DNA of 64,000 nt from Bacillus fonticola (GTDB lineage: Bacteria; Bacillota; Bacilli; Bacillales; JC228), in contig NZ_CP052135.1 in assembly GCF_012955605.1 (NCBI RefSeq), forward strand, positions 1,709,469 through 1,773,468, read 5' to 3'. The notes under the pieces were generated by a model, which was given only the letters and a program-made list of their open reading frames with translations, was not told the origin of the DNA and searched no databases. A program made the position numbers and the translations under genes. Shown here piece by piece: positions 17,014 to 27,305 of the stretch; within the stretch, counting starts at the first letter, position 1; each line of letters begins with the position of its first letter.

Positions 17014-19128
17014 CTACTGATCGCTAGTGGCCTTCTCTTTTTGCTCACGTAACACGACTTTACGTGATAAGTTGACACGACCTTGTCTATCGATTTCGAT
17101 GACTTTTACGAGTAGTTCATCCCCGATAGAAAGTGCATCTTCCACTTTGTTTATCCGTTCTTCTGCAATTTCTGAAATGTGCAGAAGTCCATCTTTTCCA
17201 GCAAAGATTTCTAAGAAAGCGCCGAATTTTTCGATACGTTTGACTTTCCCTAAATACATTTCACCGACGCCTACTTCACGAACGAGGTCTTCGATGATTT
17301 TCTTCGCCTTCTCGTTCATCTCTTGGTCAGTAGAAGAAATGAAGACCGTACCATCTTGCTCGATATCAATTTTCACGCCAGTTTCTTCAATGATTTTGTT
17401 GATTTGTTTTCCGCTTGGTCCGATTACATCGCGAATTTTGTCAGGCTTGATCGCCATTTGCAAAATCTTCGGTGCGTATGGAGATAGCTGTTCACGTGAA
17501 GTTGAGATCGTGCTCACCATGTGCTCCAAGATGTGCAAACGACCTTTACGTGCTTGCGTGAGTGCTTCTTCTAAAATCTCACGGGATAACCCGTCAATTT
17601 TAATGTCCATTTGGAGTGCTGTCACGCCATCTTTCGTACCCGCAACTTTAAAGTCCATATCACCAAGATGGTCTTCCATCCCTTGAATGTCCGTTAAAAT
17701 CGTGTAGTCGTCACCTTTTTTAACAAGACCCATTGCGATACCAGCAACTGGTGCCTTGATCGGTACTCCAGCGTCCATCATCGCCATTGTGCTCGCGCAA
17801 ATGCTTGCTTGAGACGTTGATCCGTTTGATTCAATAACTTCCGATACGAGACGAATCGTATAAGGGAATTTATTTTCAGATGGAATAACGGGATCGAGTG
17901 CACGTTCTCCAAGCGCACCATGACCAATTTCGCGTCGACCAGGTCCACGAATTGGGCCAGTTTCTCCAACTGAGAATTGTGGGAAGTTATAGTGGTGCAT
18001 AAATCGTTTAGACTCTTCAGTGCCGAGCCCGTCCAAAATTTGAACGTCGCCTAATGCACCAAGTGTACAGATGCTGAGCGCTTGCGTTTGTCCGCGAGTG
18101 AAAAGGCCTGAACCGTGCGTTCTAGGAAGAATCCCTACTTCCGAAGAAAGCGGTCGAATTTCGTCCACACCACGACCGTCTGGACGCACTTTTTCTTCTG
18201 TAATTAAACGACGCACTTCTTCTTTTACGAGGTTATTAAGCACCTCTTTGACTTGTTTGAGTGTTGCTTCCTCTGCTTCCTCAAACTGAGCAAGAACAGC
18301 CTCTTTTACGCTTGAGATGGCAGCTTCTCTTGCATGCTTCTCTACTACTTGCACCGCTTTTGTCAAATCAGTTTCACAGCGTGCGCGGATGTCTTTTTCG
18401 ATATCTGCGTCTACTTTGTGCAATTTGATGTCCATTTTTTCCGGCTGCAGTGCATCTGCTATTTTTTGTTGGAAAGCAACGAGACGTTTAATCTCCTCGT
18501 GTCCGAACATAATCGCTTCTAACATGACTTCTTCTGGAACTTCATTAGCCCCTGCTTCTACCATGTTGACAGCGTCTTTTGTACCGGCAACTGTCAGGTC
18601 AATGTCACTCTTCTCCAGCTGTTCAACAGTTGGATTGATAACGAATTTTCCGTCGACACGACCTACAATGACACCCGCAATCGGACCACCGAATGGGATG
18701 TTCGATGTCATTAATGCGAGGGAACTTCCTAACATAGCAGCCATTTCACTAGAATAGTTCTGCTCTACGCTCATAACGATACTGATTACTTGGACATCAT
18801 TGCGAAATCCGTCAGGGAACAAAGGTCGGATGGGACGGTCAATCAAACGGCTAGCTAATATCGCCTTTTCGCTCGGCCGCCCTTCCCTTTTAATAAATCC
18901 TCCTGGAATTTTCCCTACCGCATACAAACGCTCTTCGTAGTTCACTGTTAGTGGGAAGAAATCCAATGGTTTCGGTTCTTTTGAAGCTGTTGCTGTACTT
19001 AACACGACCGTATCGCCGTAACGTACAAGCACTGAGCCGTTCGCTTGTTTGGCGAGCTGACCAACTTCAACCGTCAATGAGCCATTCGCCCATTCGGTTT
19101 GAAACACTTGTTTAGTTTGTTCCATCAT
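17014..19128 (-). CDS. pnp: Polyribonucleotide nucleotidyltransferase (PNPase)
   Basis: A 704-residue phosphorolytic 3'-5' exoribonuclease of the RNA degradosome-like network. Two RNase PH domains (about 10-220 and 310-530) are linked by an alpha-helical domain; the second has [20 protein letters not shown] and the [17 protein letters not shown] loop. A KH domain ([16 protein letters not shown]) and an S1 domain ([17 protein letters not shown]) follow. ATG at 19128 is selected: AGGAG lies ten bases upstream and the next residues align with homologues; the frame stays open to 19188. It follows rpsO, from which a terminator separates it. Confidence 0.97.
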   Translation of the reverse strand: MMEQTKQVFQTEWANGSLTVEVGQLAKQANGSVLVRYGDTVVLSTATASKEPKPLDFFPLTVNYEERLYAVGKIPGGFIKREGRPSEKAILASRLIDRPIRPLFPDGFRNDVQVISIVMSVEQNYSSEMAAMLGSSLALMTSNIPFGGPIAGVIVGRVDGKFVINPTVEQLEKSDIDLTVAGTKDAVNMVEAGANEVPEEVMLEAIMFGHEEIKRLVAFQQKIADALQPEKMDIKLHKVDADIEKDIRARCETDLTKAVQVVEKHAREAAISSVKEAVLAQFEEAEEATLKQVKEVLNNLVKEEVRRLITEEKVRPDGRGVDEIRPLSSEVGILPRTHGSGLFTRGQTQALSICTLGALGDVQILDGLGTEESKRFMHHYNFPQFSVGETGPIRGPGRREIGHGALGERALDPVIPSENKFPYTIRLVSEVIESNGSTSQASICASTMAMMDAGVPIKAPVAGIAMGLVKKGDDYTILTDIQGMEDHLGDMDFKVAGTKDGVTALQMDIKIDGLSREILEEALTQARKGRLHILEHMVSTISTSREQLSPYAPKILQMAIKPDKIRDVIGPSGKQINKIIEETGVKIDIEQDGTVFISSTDQEMNEKAKKIIEDLVREVGVGEMYLGKVKRIEKFGAFLEIFAGKDGLLHISEIAEERINKVEDALSIGDELLVKVIEIDRQGRVNLSRKVVLREQKEKATSDQ

Positions 19129-19226
19129 CGCTTCTGTGCTCCTCTCTTCAACGTTCTTAATATGTATGTTTTCACAAAAAAAAGACACTGTATACGAGTT
19201 TCTACCTTATTTTTGCGCAAACTATG

Positions 19227-19253
19227 AAAAAAGCGGGATTTCTCCCGCTTTTT
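19227..19253 (-). terminator. Terminator after rpsO
   Basis: Arms AAAGCGGGA and TCCCGCTTT (roughly 19230-19238 and 19243-19251) form a tight GC-rich stem followed by a T-run on the minus strand, ten bases after the rpsO stop. Confidence 0.92.
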
Positions 19254-19262
19254 GTAGGTAAC

Positions 19263-19532
19263 TTATCGACGAAGACCAAGGCTGTTGATTAGTTCACGAT
19301 AACGTTGTACTTCGTTATTACGCAAATAAGTCAAAAGGTTACGACGCTTACCAACCATTTTCATCAAACCACGACGAGAATGGTGATCTTTCTTGTGCGT
19401 ACGCAAGTGGTCATTCAAATTGTTAATCTCTTCTGTAAGGACTGCAATTTGAACCTCTGGAGAACCAGTATCCTCAGCGTGAGTACGGTACTCTTCGATT
19501 AGTTCGCGTTTGCGTTCTTGTGTAATAGCCAT
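19263..19532 (-). CDS. rpsO: 30S ribosomal protein S15
   Basis: An 89-residue ribosomal protein that binds the central domain of 16S rRNA and starts platform assembly. It begins [15 protein letters not shown], includes [19 protein letters not shown] and ends GLRR, all typical. ATG at 19532 has AGGAGG eight bases upstream; a GTG three codons earlier overlaps that site and is not used. The 159-base gap to ribF may hold its promoter and an autoregulatory leader, but I could not resolve either with confidence. Confidence 0.97.
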   Translation of the reverse strand: MAITQERKRELIEEYRTHAEDTGSPEVQIAVLTEEINNLNDHLRTHKKDHHSRRGLMKMVGKRRNLLTYLRNNEVQRYRELINSLGLRR

Positions 19533-19691
19533 TCTAGTCACCTCCTCTAATCATAGAATCCCCAATTGCTGAGCCGGCGTCGGAGAAATCGCGTAGCCAA
19601 GCAACGGTTGTGTGTACTTTAGTACGAAAATAAGCATACACTTTCCGACAATAAAAAGCAAGCGCTGCTAGGTGTTTGTCACCTTGAGAGG

Positions 19692-20642
19692 TCACATGTT
19701 TGTCGTGTTAAAATACGCTCTGGCATCCTCGCAATCTTGGTTGATTTGGGCGATCAATTCATCGACGCCTGAAAAGCGCTGTTCATTACGCAAACGTTTA
19801 TGCCACTGCACCGTCACTGTCTGCCCATAAATCGTTTGCGAAAAAGAGAAAATATGAACTTCTACATGGGGTCTGTACGTTTGCTTGGAGTGGAACGTCG
19901 GTTTAAAGCCTACATTACAAACTCCTTCATACCACGTATCATCTACGCGAATCCGCACAGCATACACACCGACAGGAGGCAAAATATAATCGGTGGACAC
20001 CTTCACGTTCGCAGTCGGAAAGCCGATCGTCCTTCCACGCTTCTCTCCGTCTATGACAATGCCGCTCGTTTCGTATTGTCGCCCAAGAAATTGAGGCACT
20101 TCCTCCATTACCCCTTGACTAAGCAAAGAACGTATATGGGTCGAACTGACCTTCAATCCGTCGATTGTGATTTTTCCAACTGTTGTTTGCGTAAATTGGT
20201 CTCTTGCATGAAATGACAGCGTCTCCATCGTTCCTTTCCCGAAAGAACCGTACGTAAAGTCAAAGCCTGCCACCACGTGCTCTATGTGCAAACCAATAAT
20301 ATACTCATCTACAAATTGTTGTGGCTGTAGTTTCGAAAAGACCTTTGAAAACTCAACGACAAAGATGACGTCTACACCGAGTTCGGCGATGTGTTTCATT
20401 TTGTCTTCAATCGGTGTAATAGCTTCTACACGCTGTACATCCCTTTGTAGGACGATGCTTGGATGTGGGTCAAACGTCATAACCGCAGACTGTATCCCTC
20501 TAGCCTTCGCTTCTTGCTGTGCAGTGCGGATAACTTTTTTGTGCCCAATATGGACACCATCAAAAAAACCGAGTGCACAAACAAGAGGTGGCAATTCATC
20601 TTTTTTCAGTTGATGAGGATGTGATAATCGATAAACCTTCAC
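19692..20642 (-). CDS. ribF: Bifunctional riboflavin kinase / FAD synthetase
   Basis: A 316-residue enzyme converting riboflavin to FMN and FMN to FAD. The N-terminal nucleotidyltransferase domain shows GFFDGVHIGHKKVI (near residue 25) and SSTHIRSLL, and the C-terminal flavokinase domain shows GRTIGFPTANV and GVYAVRI. The start is GTG at 20642, eight bases after AGGGAG; the frame is open upstream to 20747 but that part is not homologous. B. subtilis calls it ribC. It lies 101 bases after truB in the infB operon and is probably its last gene. Confidence 0.95.
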   Translation of the reverse strand: MKVYRLSHPHQLKKDELPPLVCALGFFDGVHIGHKKVIRTAQQEAKARGIQSAVMTFDPHPSIVLQRDVQRVEAITPIEDKMKHIAELGVDVIFVVEFSKVFSKLQPQQFVDEYIIGLHIEHVVAGFDFTYGSFGKGTMETLSFHARDQFTQTTVGKITIDGLKVSSTHIRSLLSQGVMEEVPQFLGRQYETSGIVIDGEKRGRTIGFPTANVKVSTDYILPPVGVYAVRIRVDDTWYEGVCNVGFKPTFHSKQTYRPHVEVHIFSFSQTIYGQTVTVQWHKRLRNEQRFSGVDELIAQINQDCEDARAYFNTTNM

Positions 20643-20743
20643 CGTTCTTGCTCCCTTCCCATTGGCAAGCTGGCTCGCGGGATGCGAGTGCTGCCAAGGT
20701 TCCTCTGTTCTACTTCTATAGTAGTAACGCTGTTTTATTGAAT

Positions 20744-21664
20744 TCACTCATCTCTTACAAATACTTTCTTAGGCTTCACAAAGTCTGTCTTGGTGGGGTG
20801 CTCTTGGTAGATTGCGATTGCTTTCCCCTGCTTGGTTTCGGCGACCACTTCTCTTGCTCCCACTGGCCAATCAGTTGCTACATCAACTTTATGTAGTTTC
20901 GCACCGTTTTCAACACTCGATGTCAATGTATCAGAAATGACCCACTTCGGCAAATGCAAAAGCCCGTCTTCAATCGGTCGCAGCCATTTTATGCGTTCTT
21001 CCATATCGATGTCAGTTAGAGATTGAAGCGTGACACATTCATCAGCTGTAAACCCAGCAGCCTCTGTTCTTGTTAGTTGTGACATATGAGCAGGAACTCC
21101 GAGCGCTTCACCGATTGCAACAGCTAGCGTACGTACGTAGGTCCCTTTAGAGCAACGAACTCGGAATGAGAACGTGACTTGCTCGTCGTTCAGTTCCGGT
21201 GAGTCTAGTCGTTCAAATTTGTAAATATGGACGTGTCTGGTCGGACGTTCGACGACTTGTCCTGCTCGAGCATACTCGTACAATTTTTTACCATTCACTT
21301 TTACAGCAGAGTACATGGGGGGCGTTTGTGAGATGGTTCCCGTTAACGAAAGGAGGGCGAAGTCGATCTCCTCAAGTGGAGGGAGCTTCGTAAGCGGTGT
21401 TCGTTCAACGATAGCACCGGTTGCATCCTCCGTTGTTGTCGCATAGCCAAGGGTCACTTCTCCTTCGTATGTTTTAGGCTGTGCAATGAGTTCTTCCACG
21501 ATCCGGGTCGCGTGACCGATGCAAATAGGAAGCACGCCATCCACCTCAGGATCGAGGGTACCCGTATGCCCAACCCTCTTTGTGCCAAACAATTTTCTCA
21601 GCTTCCATACACAATCATGGGAGGTCATGCCTTTTGGCTTCCAAAATGGCAAAATTCCGTTCAC
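20744..21664 (-). CDS. truB: tRNA pseudouridine(55) synthase
   Basis: A 306-residue enzyme that makes pseudouridine 55 in the T-loop of tRNAs. Motif II reads VGHTGTLDPEVDGVLP with the catalytic aspartate near residue 38, and GMTSHD and RCSKGTYVRTLA are in place. A C-terminal PUA-like tail is present. GTG at 21664 (VNGILPFWKPKGMTSHD) is preferred since GAGGTGA ends eight bases upstream and the N-terminus then matches homologues; GTG at 21676 overlaps the ribosome site. It is separated from rbfA by 232 bases with a terminator and degenerate repeats. Confidence 0.95.
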   Translation of the reverse strand: MNGILPFWKPKGMTSHDCVWKLRKLFGTKRVGHTGTLDPEVDGVLPICIGHATRIVEELIAQPKTYEGEVTLGYATTTEDATGAIVERTPLTKLPPLEEIDFALLSLTGTISQTPPMYSAVKVNGKKLYEYARAGQVVERPTRHVHIYKFERLDSPELNDEQVTFSFRVRCSKGTYVRTLAVAIGEALGVPAHMSQLTRTEAAGFTADECVTLQSLTDIDMEERIKWLRPIEDGLLHLPKWVISDTLTSSVENGAKLHKVDVATDWPVGAREVVAETKQGKAIAIYQEHPTKTDFVKPKKVFVRDE

Positions 21665-21735
21665 TTTGCTGTTCACCTCGCTGGTTATAGTGTGGGGGGC
21701 AACCGATGTAGGGGGATAGCCGATTCATCACGTTA

Positions 21736-21842
21736 GCGTCGGGTTTATCCTCAAATGGATCCGGTTATCAATCAAAACCTTAAATTTATCCACAAATCGG
21801 TGGCTTTGTCTATCAAAACATCCATTTTATTAATCAACATCC
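21736..21842 (+). repeat. Degenerate ~21-bp tandem repeats (TTTATCnATCAAAA type)
   Basis: About five imperfect units occupy most of the truB-rbfA gap. Aligned cores are TTTATCCTCAA, GTTATCAATCAAAA, TTTATCCACAAA, TTTGTCTATCAAAA and TTTATTAATCAACA, with start-to-start distances of about 19-23 bases and intervening words such as ATCCGG and ATCCAT. No gene is present. I recall similar TTTATC-ATCAAA arrays in other Bacillaceae genomes; this copy appears old and decayed. Confidence 0.65.
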
Positions 21843-21867
21843 GATTTCCATACTAGCTGCCAAACAT

Positions 21868-21899
21868 GAAAAAGGAGGACCGGCGCGTGCCAGTCCTCA
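21868..21899 (-). terminator. Terminator overlapping the rbfA stop
   Basis: GAGGAC.GGC (21875-21883) pairs with GCC.GTCCTC (21889-21898), and the minus strand ends in CTTTTT. The stem begins within the rbfA stop codon, so termination would occur immediately after rbfA, leaving truB-ribF partly dependent on read-through. Confidence 0.82.
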
Positions 21900-22241
21900 A
21901 TCTTCTCTGTGCAACTCGTGCAACAGTGTGTCGATGCGATTGCCTTTTTCCATGACATCGTCGACTTCGAACAAAATTTCCGGTGTTTTGCGTAAGCGGA
22001 TACGGGCTCCGATTTCAGAGCGGATGAATCCTGTCGCTTTACCAAGTGCTTTTAGTGTCGCTTCTTTTTTCTCTTCGTCACCAAGGATCGAAACGTACAC
22101 TTTTGCTTGTTGCAAATCACCGGTTACCCGTACGTCCGTCACTGTTACGAACCCGACGCGTGGGTCTTTTACTTTTCGTCCGATAATGTCGCTAAGTTCT
22201 TTTTTCATTTGTTCTGCTACGCGATGTGAACGAACATTCAC
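21897..22241 (-). CDS. rbfA: Ribosome-binding factor A
   Basis: A 114-residue KH-like protein that assists late 30S subunit maturation. It has the typical N-terminus [20 protein letters not shown], the central [18 protein letters not shown] and the downstream [13 protein letters not shown]. The start is GTG at 22241 with AGGTG seven bases upstream. It follows ylxP by 29 bases in the nusA-infB operon and ends in a terminator hairpin. Confidence 0.95.
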   Translation of the reverse strand: MNVRSHRVAEQMKKELSDIIGRKVKDPRVGFVTVTDVRVTGDLQQAKVYVSILGDEEKKEATLKALGKATGFIRSEIGARIRLRKTPEILFEVDDVMEKGNRIDTLLHELHRED

Positions 22242-22270
22242 TACTCGTCACCTCAATTTTTCTTTGCAGG

Positions 22271-22549
22271 TCAAAGCCATTCTTGCTCAATCGATGTGGC
22301 TTCTAGATCGTGTTGCTGATCTAAATAATTGCAAACCCGCTGTACCATTTGTTCACACACTGTTTTTGAGCTTGCGATGGCAACAACGCCAAACTCGGCG
22401 CGTTGCCAAAGATCTTGATAGTCCAACTCACTTACAGCCATATTTTGCTGCCCACCTATATGAGCAAACAGTCGTTGCAAAACGGCTCTTTTCTCTTTTA
22501 AGGAGTGTGCGTTGTACAAGATCACCTCGACAGTCAAGCTGAGAATCAC
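22271..22549 (-). CDS. ylxP: YlxP (DUF503 family)
   Basis: A 92-residue protein of the DUF503 family, long found between infB and rbfA in Firmicutes. It begins [21 protein letters not shown] and contains the conserved [20 protein letters not shown]. There are no membrane segments or catalytic motifs. The GTG start at 22549 overlaps the infB stop by four bases (GTGA), indicating translational coupling. From family knowledge a role in ribosome biogenesis has been suggested; nothing in this sequence proves it. Confidence 0.93.
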   Translation of the reverse strand: MILSLTVEVILYNAHSLKEKRAVLQRLFAHIGGQQNMAVSELDYQDLWQRAEFGVVAIASSKTVCEQMVQRVCNYLDQQHDLEATSIEQEWL

Positions 22550-24777
22550 TTACGCTCAATCTCTTCCATCACGAATGCTTCGATGACGTCGCCTTCTTTG
22601 ACGTCATTATAGTTTTTAATTGTCACGCCACATTCATACCCTTTAGCGACTTCTTTCGCATCATCTTTGTACCGTTTTAGTGTATCGATTTCGCCTTCAA
22701 AGACAACGATACCGTTACGAACAAGACGAATGCCGCTATCACGAGTAATCTTTCCTTCTGTGACAAAGCTACCGGCGATCGTACCAATGCGCGACACTTT
22801 AAATGTCTCACGTACTTCAGCTTGCCCAATAATCTTCTCTGCAAATTCAGGATCCAATAATCCTTTCATTGCCGATTCGATTTCTTCGATTATTTTGTAA
22901 ATAATGCGATGGAGTCTAATGTCGACGTTTTCGGCTTCAGCAGCGCGTTTCGCGTTCACGTCTGGCCGAACGTTAAATCCGATAACAATGGCATTAGAAG
23001 CAGCGGCCAAAATGATATCAGACTCATTAATGGCACCAACACCTGTATGAACAATTTTTACATTTACACCTTCTACTTCTAATTTATTCAATGCAGCGGC
23101 AACTGCCTCTAAAGATCCTTGCACGTCAGCTTTCAAGACGATGTGTAAATCTTTCATCTCACCTTGTTTCATTTGATCGAACAAGTTGTCTAGCGTAACG
23201 CGTGATTTTTCACTGCGTTGTGCCTGGACTGCTTGGGAAGCACGAGTCTCCCCAACAGAGCGAGCTGTTTTCTCGTCTGCAAATACGACAAATCGATCTC
23301 CGGCTTGTGGCACATCGTTCAAACCTGTGATTTCAACTGGCGTAGACGGTCCCACTTGTTTCACACGGCGACCAAGGTCATTCACCATGGCACGAACACG
23401 ACCAAACGTATGCCCAACAACGATTGGATCTCCTATACGGAGAGTACCATTTTGAACAAGTAATGTAGCGACGGATCCACGTCCTTTGTCGAGTTGCGCT
23501 TCAATAACGGTTCCTGTCGCCCGACGGTTCGGATTCGCTTTTAGCTCTCCCACTTCACTAACGAGAAGAATCATTTCAAGAAGAGAATCAATCCCTTCTC
23601 CATTCAAAGCAGAAAGAGGAACGAAGATGGTATCTCCACCCCATGCTTCTGGGATGAGTCCGTGATCTGATAGTTCTTGCATGACACGATCAGGGTTCGC
23701 ACCAAGTTTGTCCATTTTATTCACAGCTACTATAATTGGTACTTCAGCTGCTTTTGCGTGGTTGATCGCTTCCACTGTTTGCGGCATTACACCGTCATCG
23801 GCTGCTACTACAAGAATCGTTATATCTGTAATACTCGCACCACGAGCTCGCATCGTCGTAAAGGCAGCGTGTCCCGGTGTATCTAAAAAGGTAATGCGCT
23901 TTCCGTTACTTTCAATTTGGTAGGCACCGATGTGTTGCGTAATTCCGCCTGCTTCGCCTGCTGTTACTTTCGTATGGCGAATGGAGTCAAGAAGGGTCGT
24001 TTTTCCGTGGTCAACGTGTCCCATGATCGTCACGACAGAAGGACGCTCAACAAGGTTGGCTTCGTCATCTTCTTCCTCAAAATGCACATCAAGGTCCGTT
24101 ACGTCCACGACGATTTCTTCTTCCACTTCCACACCGTAGTCTGTACAAATTAATTCAATCGCATCTTTATCAAGCTCTTGGTTAATCGTTGCCATGACCC
24201 CGAGCATGAAGAGCTTTTTAATAATTTCAGACGGCTCGCGGTGTAGCTTTTTTGCTAGTTCACTAACGGTCAATGATTGTTGGAACGTAATTTTTTCTGG
24301 AAGCTCTTTCTGCTTCCGCGGTGTAGGTGGTTGCTGTTGTTGGCGTTGCGGTTTTTGGTTCCCTCTACCACCTGGACGGTTTTGTTTCTTTCCTTTAGCA
24401 TTACCGCCGTTTGGTCTTTGATTATTACCTCTAGGACCGTTAGAAGTGAATACCTTCTTCTCAGATGAGTTTCGGTCTTTCTCAGACTTCTTGCTATCTT
24501 GGCCACTAGCAGTAGGTTTTTTTGGTTTAGGTTTGTTATCCCCTGCACCTTTCTCGTCTTCTTTTGCTGGACGAGCTTTGGCGTGAACTTTCGGTTTTTC
24601 TTGAGCAGGCTGTGAAGCTTTTGGCTTCATGGCCGCATCTAATTTTGTCACGATGTTGTCTTCAATCGTAGACATATGATTCGAAACGTCGACTCCTAAA
24701 TCCTTCAACTTAGTAATTACGTTTTTTGAAGAGATATTGTGTTTTTTTGCGTATTCATATACACGCATTTTACTCAT
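22546..24777 (-). CDS. infB: Translation initiation factor IF-2
   Basis: A 743-residue GTPase that brings initiator tRNA to the 30S subunit. The N-terminal IF2N domain ([18 protein letters not shown]) is followed by a Lys/Pro/Gln-rich linker (about 65-165) and a second IF2N. The G domain has G1 [13 protein letters not shown]3 DTPGHAAF and G4 NKMDK; domains II-IV follow, ending [21 protein letters not shown] at 24777 is used since GGGGGTG sits five bases upstream; the frame is open to 24828. It lies four bases from ylxQ and overlaps ylxP. Confidence 0.97.
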   Translation of the reverse strand: MSKMRVYEYAKKHNISSKNVITKLKDLGVDVSNHMSTIEDNIVTKLDAAMKPKASQPAQEKPKVHAKARPAKEDEKGAGDNKPKPKKPTASGQDSKKSEKDRNSSEKKVFTSNGPRGNNQRPNGGNAKGKKQNRPGGRGNQKPQRQQQQPPTPRKQKELPEKITFQQSLTVSELAKKLHREPSEIIKKLFMLGVMATINQELDKDAIELICTDYGVEVEEEIVVDVTDLDVHFEEEDDEANLVERPSVVTIMGHVDHGKTTLLDSIRHTKVTAGEAGGITQHIGAYQIESNGKRITFLDTPGHAAFTTMRARGASITDITILVVAADDGVMPQTVEAINHAKAAEVPIIVAVNKMDKLGANPDRVMQELSDHGLIPEAWGGDTIFVPLSALNGEGIDSLLEMILLVSEVGELKANPNRRATGTVIEAQLDKGRGSVATLLVQNGTLRIGDPIVVGHTFGRVRAMVNDLGRRVKQVGPSTPVEITGLNDVPQAGDRFVVFADEKTARSVGETRASQAVQAQRSEKSRVTLDNLFDQMKQGEMKDLHIVLKADVQGSLEAVAAALNKLEVEGVNVKIVHTGVGAINESDIILAAASNAIVIGFNVRPDVNAKRAAEAENVDIRLHRIIYKIIEEIESAMKGLLDPEFAEKIIGQAEVRETFKVSRIGTIAGSFVTEGKITRDSGIRLVRNGIVVFEGEIDTLKRYKDDAKEVAKGYECGVTIKNYNDVKEGDVIEAFVMEEIERK

Positions 24778-24781
24778 CGTT

Positions 24782-25108
24782 TCACCCCCGAGACTTTTCA
24801 TCAAGCCGTTTACATAAGCTGTCTCCAAACCCTTTGTCTGTCACACCGACAACGACGCGGGCGGGCTTCCCTATAGCGTTACCTAGAGATTCTCGATCGG
24901 CAACACGGCGAAGTGGGACACCGTACGAGGTACATTTGTTTGTAACCTTCTTCACGGTGTTCTCAGAAGCATCTGAGGAAAGCAACACAAGAGAAACCTT
25001 CCGCTTCCGAACCTCACCAATTACCAATTCCTCTCCAGAGACAACCTTTCGCGCTCGATACGCTAAACCTAAAAGCGACATCCATGCTTCGTCGTTCATG
25101 TTTGTCAT
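24782..25108 (-). CDS. ylxQ: YlxQ, L7Ae-family RNA-binding protein
   Basis: A 108-residue member of the L7Ae/L30e/S12e family, expected to bind kink-turn RNA. It has [15 protein letters not shown] near the N-terminus and [24 protein letters not shown] matching the RNA-contacting loop region. ATG at 25108 overlaps the ylxR stop by four bases and follows AGGAG. B. subtilis has the same gene (ylxQ, also rplGA) between ylxR and infB. Its biological RNA target is not settled as far as I know. Confidence 0.92.
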   Translation of the reverse strand: MTNMNDEAWMSLLGLAYRARKVVSGEELVIGEVRKRKVSLVLLSSDASENTVKKVTNKCTSYGVPLRRVADRESLGNAIGKPARVVVGVTDKGFGDSLCKRLDEKSRG

Positions 25109-25380
25109 AGGTTCTCCTTTTCCACAAATTGCAACAACTCATCGTATAGCGACGGTTGCACGTTGGTTTGTAGGTGGTGTGAGAGAACATTTTTTTGTTT
25201 TGCGAGTTTGACTGCCTGCTCAGTCTTTGATACGTAGGCACCTCGACCGGACTTTTTTCCGGTTGGGTCGATGAGCAGTTCGCCCTCTTTCGTCCGAACG
25301 ATTCTTACCATCTCTTTTTTCGGACGCATTTCCCCTGTCGCTACACACTTTCTCATCGGAATTTTCTTTTGATGAGCCAA
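25105..25380 (-). CDS. ylxR: YlxR (RNase P modulator RnpM family)
   Basis: A 91-residue DUF448 RNA-binding protein. It shows [34 protein letters not shown] and a helical C-terminus. YlxR proteins have been linked to modulation of RNase P. TTG at 25380 is preferred over ATG at 25404: AGAGGTG lies six to seven bases upstream and the product then starts eight residues before MRKC, as in homologues. It follows nusA by 33 bases and overlaps ylxQ. Confidence 0.9.
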   Translation of the reverse strand: MAHQKKIPMRKCVATGEMRPKKEMVRIVRTKEGELLIDPTGKKSGRGAYVSKTEQAVKLAKQKNVLSHHLQTNVQPSLYDELLQFVEKENL

Positions 25381-25413
25381 CGCATTCACCTCTTTTTTCT
25401 TCATCGATCCGTA

Positions 25414-26571
25414 TTACTTCACGTCGTTTTCTTCCTCAAATGATCCTTCAAGGAATTCATCTTCCTCGAATGTTTCCTCATCGGCGACGACTTCTTCAGG
25501 TTTCCCTGCATTTCCAGGCCGAGGATAAATACCGAGCTCACGGGCATCCGTTTCAGACTTAATATCGATTTTCCAGCCGGTTAACTTAGCAGCTAATCGA
25601 GCATTTTGTCCGCGTTTTCCAATCGCCAATGACAGTTGATAGTCAGGCACGATAACAGTGGTCGCTGTTTGATCCTCGTTCACAAGAACGTCAACCACTT
25701 TAGAAGGGCTAAGTGCGTTCGCGACAAATTTAACTGGATCGGTAGAATATTCAACGATATCAATCTTCTCACCCTTTAATTCGCTCACGATTGTTTGTAC
25801 GCGAGAACCTCTTGGTCCTACGCAAGCACCGACTGGATCTACGTCTTCGCTTCCGGAATAGACAGAGATTTTCGATCGATCTCCCGCCTCTCGAGCAACC
25901 GAACGAATCTCTACAGTCCCATCGTAAATCTCTGGAACTTCCATCTCAAACAAACGCTTTAACAAACCTGGGTGTGTACGAGAAACGAAAATTTGCGGAC
26001 CTTTTGTCGTACGGTCGACTTTCGTAATGAACACTTTCACACGGTCGTGAGGTTTCAAGGTTTCTGTTGGCATCTGTTCGTTGCTTGGCAACAACGCTTC
26101 TGCCTTCCCTAAACTTATATACGTGAACCGCCCATCTTGACGTTCGACAATGCCCGTCATGATATCTTCTTCACGATCGATGTACTCGGAATAAACAATC
26201 CCTCGCTCCGCCTCACGAACACGTTGAGTAACGACTTGCTTCGCCGTTTGTGCTGCGATTCGTCCGAAGTTACGTGGTGTTACCTCAATTTCCACCGTAT
26301 CCCCAATTTCATAGGAAGGACTGATGTCATGCGCGTCCTCCAGACTAATCTCTAAACGAGGGTCAAACGCTTCTTCCACCACTTCTTTTCGTGCAAACAC
26401 CCGCATCGATCCATTTCCGATATTAAAATCCACACGAACATTTTGTGCCTGGTGAAAGTTTCGCTTATACGCGGAGACTAAGGCTGCTTCTATTGCTTCT
26501 ATGAGGACATCACGTGAAATGCCTTTTTCTTTTTCTAGCAGTGTTAAGGCATCCAACAGCTCACTGCTCAT
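25414..26571 (-). CDS. nusA: Transcription termination/antitermination factor NusA
   Basis: A 385-residue RNA polymerase-associated factor that controls pausing and termination. The N-terminal RNAP-binding domain (to about 125) is followed by S1 ([21 protein letters not shown]), KH1 ([17 protein letters not shown]) and KH2 ([19 protein letters not shown]). An acidic tail ([17 protein letters not shown]) follows; it lacks the extra C-terminal repeats of proteobacterial NusA, as usual in Firmicutes. ATG at 26571 has AGGGGGAG six bases upstream. It follows rimP by 59 bases. Confidence 0.97.
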   Translation of the reverse strand: MSSELLDALTLLEKEKGISRDVLIEAIEAALVSAYKRNFHQAQNVRVDFNIGNGSMRVFARKEVVEEAFDPRLEISLEDAHDISPSYEIGDTVEIEVTPRNFGRIAAQTAKQVVTQRVREAERGIVYSEYIDREEDIMTGIVERQDGRFTYISLGKAEALLPSNEQMPTETLKPHDRVKVFITKVDRTTKGPQIFVSRTHPGLLKRLFEMEVPEIYDGTVEIRSVAREAGDRSKISVYSGSEDVDPVGACVGPRGSRVQTIVSELKGEKIDIVEYSTDPVKFVANALSPSKVVDVLVNEDQTATTVIVPDYQLSLAIGKRGQNARLAAKLTGWKIDIKSETDARELGIYPRPGNAGKPEEVVADEETFEEDEFLEGSFEEENDVK

Positions 26572-26630
26572 GCTATACTCCCCCTATCCTTACAAAATTC
26601 ATCTTTTCTCATCTTCCATTCAATGAGTGA

Positions 26631-27101
26631 TCATCCAAAGCTGACTGCTAAGCGAGCTTTCGCTACTTTATCAAAAGGAATGTCCACTTCTTTCATACGC
26701 GTTTTCACACGATGAGAGACTTTTAACACGCTTCCATCAAACGACGTCAACGTTCCTTCAAACGTTTTTTCACCATCAATGGCTTCGTACGTTTTAATAT
26801 GAACCGTTTTCCCGATAGCCTTCTCAAAATCCTTTTCCTTCTTTAAAGGTCGTTCCGCACCTGGTGAGGCTACCTCTAAGAAGTATGGAAAAGGAATCGG
26901 ATCCGCTTCATCGAGCTTCTCTCCTAGCTTTTCGCTCACTATACCGCACTCTTCAATGTCAATTCCGCCTTCTTTATCAACAAAAATACGCAAGTAATAG
27001 CTCTCGCCTTCTTTCACGTATTCAATGTCAACAAGTTCAAGACTGAGTTCTTCTAGAATGGGAAGGACCAACTGCTCTGTCGTTGTCGTTACTTCCGTCA
27101 T
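26631..27101 (-). CDS. rimP: Ribosome maturation factor RimP
   Basis: A 156-residue two-domain protein that assists 30S assembly. It has [30 protein letters not shown] and [19 protein letters not shown], both diagnostic (given here as separate short stretches: [21 protein letters not shown]). ATG at 27101 lies behind AGGAGGGATG. It is the first gene of the nusA-infB operon; a terminator for polC lies upstream, so a promoter is expected in 27102-27190, though none was clear. Confidence 0.95.
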   Translation of the reverse strand: MTEVTTTTEQLVLPILEELSLELVDIEYVKEGESYYLRIFVDKEGGIDIEECGIVSEKLGEKLDEADPIPFPYFLEVASPGAERPLKKEKDFEKAIGKTVHIKTYEAIDGEKTFEGTLTSFDGSVLKVSHRVKTRMKEVDIPFDKVAKARLAVSFG

Positions 27102-27186
27102 GAGTCATCCCTCCTTCTCAGCGCTTTTCGCCGACTTTTTCATGAGGAGCAAGAACCTCGCTCACTAAAAAAGCACCCTATAACAA

Positions 27187-27213
27187 GACGAAAGAGTGGG
27201 CTTCCCCACTCTT
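27187..27213 (-). terminator. Terminator after polC
   Basis: AAGAGTGGG (27192-27200) pairs perfectly with CCCACTCTT (27205-27213) around four bases. The minus-strand tail is only modestly T-rich (TTCGTC). It lies in the 204-base gap between polC and rimP. Confidence 0.7.
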
Positions 27214-27305
27214 AGACGCACGACTCTATTTATTTCAAAGATAACTATAGCATAGCAGTGTTTCCAATGCAAACCATTTGAGGGAGTGCCCATTGTTGAA
27301 CTCGT

